A DNA stretch of 64,000 bases. It comes from Pegea sp. RAD2-039. Taxonomy: Eukaryota > Chordata > Thaliacea > Salpida > Salpidae. Position 1 is the first letter of the stretch. Every line of letters begins with the position of its first letter. Where the stretch lies: the NCBI GenBank assembly GCA_034620365.1, contig JAQGEQ010000339.1, positions 620,001 to 684,000 of the forward strand, in the 5' to 3' direction. The position numbers and the translations under genes are program-made. Under the pieces are notes generated by a model, which worked only from the letters and a program-made list of their open reading frames with translations, was not told the DNA's origin and searched no databases. Below, piece by piece: positions 59,841-64,000 of this stretch.

Positions 59841-62800
59841 AAATTATCTGTTGCATCAACAATTATGACATCATAATATATATTTTTCAAATCGTTAAAA
59901 CTGGAAACTTTCCTATCAGCTACTTCACTGAACTACTAAATACGATAGAAAAATGAATTAAGAATATAGTTTAGAATTTAGAATATTAGTTTTAGTTACT
60001 TCATTCAGTTTCTAAGAGTTAATTTTTTGATGAAAATAATAAAAAACTAAAGAAATATTGTAATTTAAAAATATAGATCAGTAAGTTTCATACTACAAGC
60101 AAATTAAGTATGCAAAAAAAGCATTTAATCAAGTTATACAAATATTCTGCAGAATTTCCGCTAGAAGAACCTCTTTATCACAACACTTTGTAAATTAAGC
60201 TGGTTATATCAACCACACTTGATTATTCTAGAGATATTTGATTTAGAAAGATTTTAAAATCAACTTTTCTGACAAAATATTTTTTAAGCTTGTTTTGCGA
60301 TTATAAGTGCCACCTAAAGTATTTTTTCAATCTTTTTTACACATCTCATAAATGTTTGTAAATATTTTGCAAAATATATAAAAGAAATTGCAAGTTTTTG
60401 TATCAAATTATTGATTCACATTTTACTTATGCCTCTGCATTGCTTCTATCTTTTCTAAATGATACTTAGGACATTTTTATTGTCTTTTCTCTCGTGTTGT
60501 TTTATTTTATTTAAGTCGAATATGTTTTAATTATACTTGATAGATGATTGGTCGGCTTTAAAAACTTAATCTTGAAATTTTGGTCTTTTAGAAATCTTTT
60601 TTACATAAAAAAGTATTCCATCTTTTGATAAATGTACTATAAAATTAAAATCAACCAACCTAAATTGAAGATTCGACTTTCCTCTTTGAACTTTTTACTG
60701 TTTTACTAAAATTCTAAAAAGTTTATTAAGTTTATCTTATTGTCAAATAAGATTGTTTTAAACCAAGCTATCTCAATTTATAGATTATAGAAAATTCATC
60801 GTTTAATTTTTTGCTTTTTATTTTGAGCAATAGCCAATATAAAATACTTGAAAAATCAACCTAAAAAAGTTTAAATTATTAGTTTGTAAATTACTAAGCT
60901 TAGCTAAATACGATTTAACTTTTATTTTATAAAAATAAATAACCAGGCAACCTTATTTCAGTTAAACTTTTAAAATTTGTCTATAAGAAATGGAAATAAT
61001 ATCGAAAATATGTTTTAATTATAAACAGCAATTAATCACTATTATTCCAGTATATAGTCATCTTATCAAAAGTATTTGGTTCAAAATTTTTTAACTGCTT
61101 TCAAGATGTAGGCCATAAATTCCACATACATATAGTTTAAAGTAGATAATAAAAACAAACTTGCAAGTTTTAATCAACAAAAAAATCATATTACTTCAAG
61201 TTAGTATTTTCGATAAAGAAAACTAATCTTCATTATGAAACTTAATTCATTTAGAAGATTTTCAAAAATGATTTTCTTATAATATGGCTGGTTTATTTAA
61301 AAATTTTACTTCAATGCTGAATTTCAATGCAATTAATTTTATATATCAATCATTACACAGTTTACAATTTAACATTTAATTACGTAAAAATACGAACACT
61401 AATCGATATAATCAATCATTGATCATTATCAAAATATGAACAAAATATTTTTCTTTTATGACTCTTCAAATAAAGCCTTTTACATTACTTTCAAAAATTC
61501 AAACTAATTGTAACTGATGGTTTTATTTAAAACGGCCAAAACTGTTGTACATTTGAAAAACAGATAAACCTTAAAAATTTCATTTTGTATTAAGTGATAT
61601 TGATGGCTTAGTATAACTATTTATAAAATATTTCATCATCAATTGTATTGAAATTACTTCTTAAAATGTTTTTTATCTAAATTTTTCTCTTTATAGAGAT
61701 TTACAACTTATGGCTTTGAAGTAATTCTAATAATAAATTATAGAATTAAACTTTTATTTTTGGGTTTCTAAAGCTTCTAAATGAAATTTCAATCATTCAA
61801 TTTTTCGGTGACAGCTTCAGTTTAATCTTTACAATATAAACTCATTGATCAATCAAACTCTATAAAGTATTAAAGTTTCTCTAAAGCATTTACTCATAAC
61901 TTAAACATCTTTTCAAACTGAACAAAAGTTATTAAGCACTTAAAATTTCTTGTATTTTAAGAATTTTAAATGTATTTAAAGAGAGCTTAGATAATGTATA
62001 CTGTTTCTATGTATTTCATCCTTTTTTAAAGTTTAATTAAACCTTTTCAGAACATCATTTTGTAAAGTTATTCATGTCAAACAGTTTAAATAACAGATAC
62101 AATTCAATAGAAGTAGATAAAGCAAAACAAATGATAAAGTCAGTTGTTTAAAGCAAATGCTGGAAGTTCAGAATAAGAAAGCATTTGGAAAAAATGAGTA
62201 GAAATACAAAGTTTCATATGTTCCTGACATTTCACAAATTGTTTATATTATTTATTTTACTGAAGCACAATTAGGATGAAAATATCAAATAAATATTATA
62301 TTTAGCTTTTCTACATCGGAGGTATATTTAATTAAAAATATTGTTTAACATAAACTTTACTTACTAAATAAAATTGAATAAAAACTTTAACAAATTTTTA
62401 TTAAAATGTAATTTATGTTCAATTAACCTAAAAACAACTAAATTGTTTTCCTATAAAGACATTCTAAAACATTTTTTGTTGTATTCAAGGTTAATAATAC
62501 TTTAGATATGTTTTAAGATCGAATTTTCTATAATGGTATAACTAAAATTCTTTTTAACCAAGTAAAGTCTATCTTTAAACTTTATACTTATATTTTTTTA
62601 TTATTTTCGTAAGCTACTTTTAAGTAAAGTAGTTAAAATCATTGCATTGTTTTTTTTTATCTTATAAACTAACAAATCTTTTAATAACCGTAGAATTTGA
62701 AAAAAACCTTCATGAGAACTAATAAAAAATAATAAAATATTTAAAAATCAGTTCCAAAAACTTAAGTTTAATGCATCAAAATTATATTACAATTTACTTT

Positions 62801-64000
62801 AAACTCTTAAAATTGAATTTCATGAATATCTTATTCTTTAAGAGCTTGAATTATTTTACAATTTAAAAGACTGCTTTTTTATTAAAGCTGTAACTGTAAA
62901 ACTAAATAGTAAGCAATCAAATTGAAAATTTAAATGGAAAAAAACATCTAAATTTTATTCTTATATATTTAAAATTTACTTTAAAATTTTTTCACTAATA
63001 TTACAATGACGGTAACATTAAAAATATTTCAAAAAAAGCTTTTTTATTTATAGACCTTTTCAATGTGGCAGTTTTTATGAGTAAAGTAATTTAAAATTTT
63101 TCTGTTTACTTTTTACTTAACTGTTTAAAGAAAAATTGAACATTTTCAGTAGAAAAAAAGTTTAAAAATCAAAATATTTCTTTACTGTCACGCAAAATAG
63201 TTTAACGTTTTAATAAATTTATGAGTATGATTGAAATATTAGTTTTAATTCGTTTGGAAAACATGTTTTCTGAGTTTATGATAAAAATATCAGCGGAAGA
63301 TAAAACAGCAATCACAAAAAATAAATTTTATAATTTAATTAAATTTTAAACATTAAGCTCAAGTTAGAAATTCTGCTTAGATTTTAATTTATAATTATTT
63401 TATATAAATTAATTAAAGTAATAAAATTATCTCATACTTAAAAAAATATTAATTTACAAAAATGTACCATGCTTTATTTACAAACTTTGAAAATCTGTTG
63501 GTAAAACTGTAATTTATCTAGTAAATATTTTTATTAACAATTTTTGATGCAAAACTTTTAAGTTTAGTGGTTTTCAATGCTTAAGCTAAAAGTAGCAGCA
63601 TCAAAACAATTTAAAGAATTTGGTTTCTAGCAGCACCAGGTACAAAAAGAAACAACAAGTTGTTAACTACTTTTAAGATAAATCTGAATTATTGCAAAAA
63701 TTTCAACAATTTGGGTTTACTCAATGTATATCATTCATCTATCATAATACTGAAAATAAAAATTTCTAATAATAGTTAATGAAAAGCATAAAATGATTGA
63801 TAATTAAATCGTCTAAATCGTTGTACAAGTGTACAACGGAATCTTATTACTATTTCATAAACATGTTACAACATATCAGACGAAATCACTAATGTTAAAG
63901 CTAAACTATTTTAATTTTAACAAGTCATCACCTTAGGTACTTTGGTTCAAGTTATTTTCCTATAATGTATGTTTTTTGTTAACCAGTGATTTTCTATTAT
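59841..64000. other. No recognisable gene
   Basis: Very A+T-rich to the window end. Only a short perfect palindrome at 63819-63838 stands out. Confidence 0.6.
63819..63838. repeat. Perfect short inverted repeat
   Basis: Nine-base arms CGTTGTACA and TGTACAACG separated by AG. It is G+C-richer than its surroundings. Could be a protein-binding site or chance. Confidence 0.5.

Noticed and set aside
1-64000. CRISPR arrays, operons or bacterial mobile elements
   Set aside because: Spliceosomal introns, animal gene families and eukaryotic retroelements show this is an animal nuclear genome. The only regular short repeat is the protein-coding 33-bp array, which has no spacers.

Overview
This is a strongly A+T-rich nuclear window from a multicellular animal. 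The gene content supports that: an RBM12/SWAN-type RNA-binding protein, a forkhead transcription factor, the ciliary transition-fibre protein FBF1, and a class A GPCR with a long LDLa ectodomain. Genes have canonical GT-AG introns, many only about 46-80 nt, set in long gene-poor DNA. I cannot assign a phylum. Small introns, a retained FBF1 gene and the LRR-free LDLa-GPCR fit a ciliated invertebrate (tunicate, spiralian or similar).

Left third (1-26.7 kb): a large inverted duplication. The left arm holds the last exons of an unidentified gene (164-688) and an intact single-exon RBM12-like gene (6591-9491, +). The right arm holds mirror copies: a second, C-terminally truncated RBM12-like gene (20611-23088, -) and a pseudogene of the same gene tail (26350-26620, -). 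Homologous blocks are 355-1180 with 25862-26675, and 5370-9165 with 20650-24220. Each arm has its own unrelated insert between the blocks. The left insert carries a Ty3/gypsy-like gag-protease relic, a tRNA-derived SINE and a Cys-rich relic. The right insert carries a LINE 3' end. The ~11.5-kb spacer holds a 33-bp tandem repeat with a 703-codon open frame (GSDPYGSSAGT-type units, - strand), a small signal-peptide ORF with degenerate units beside it, and a broken CR1/Jockey-like LINE (17393-19480). Scattered copies of that LINE's 3' end share a hairpin-forming tail with the SINE.

Middle (27.7-45.9 kb): a five-exon forkhead gene (27721-30718, +), then about 10 kb with no recognisable gene apart from one LINE tail. 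After that comes a 21-exon FBF1 gene (45930 down to 41252, -) whose full 896-codon frame I could assemble by hand.

Right (50.6-64 kb): a four-exon LDLa-GPCR (50608-54777, +, 1042 aa) and a single-exon multi-pass membrane protein (59801-58758, -) that I could not assign to a family. The rest looks like non-coding A+T-rich DNA. The genes do not form an obvious functional unit. The striking part is the palindromic segment with its repeat-protein and retroelement spacer.
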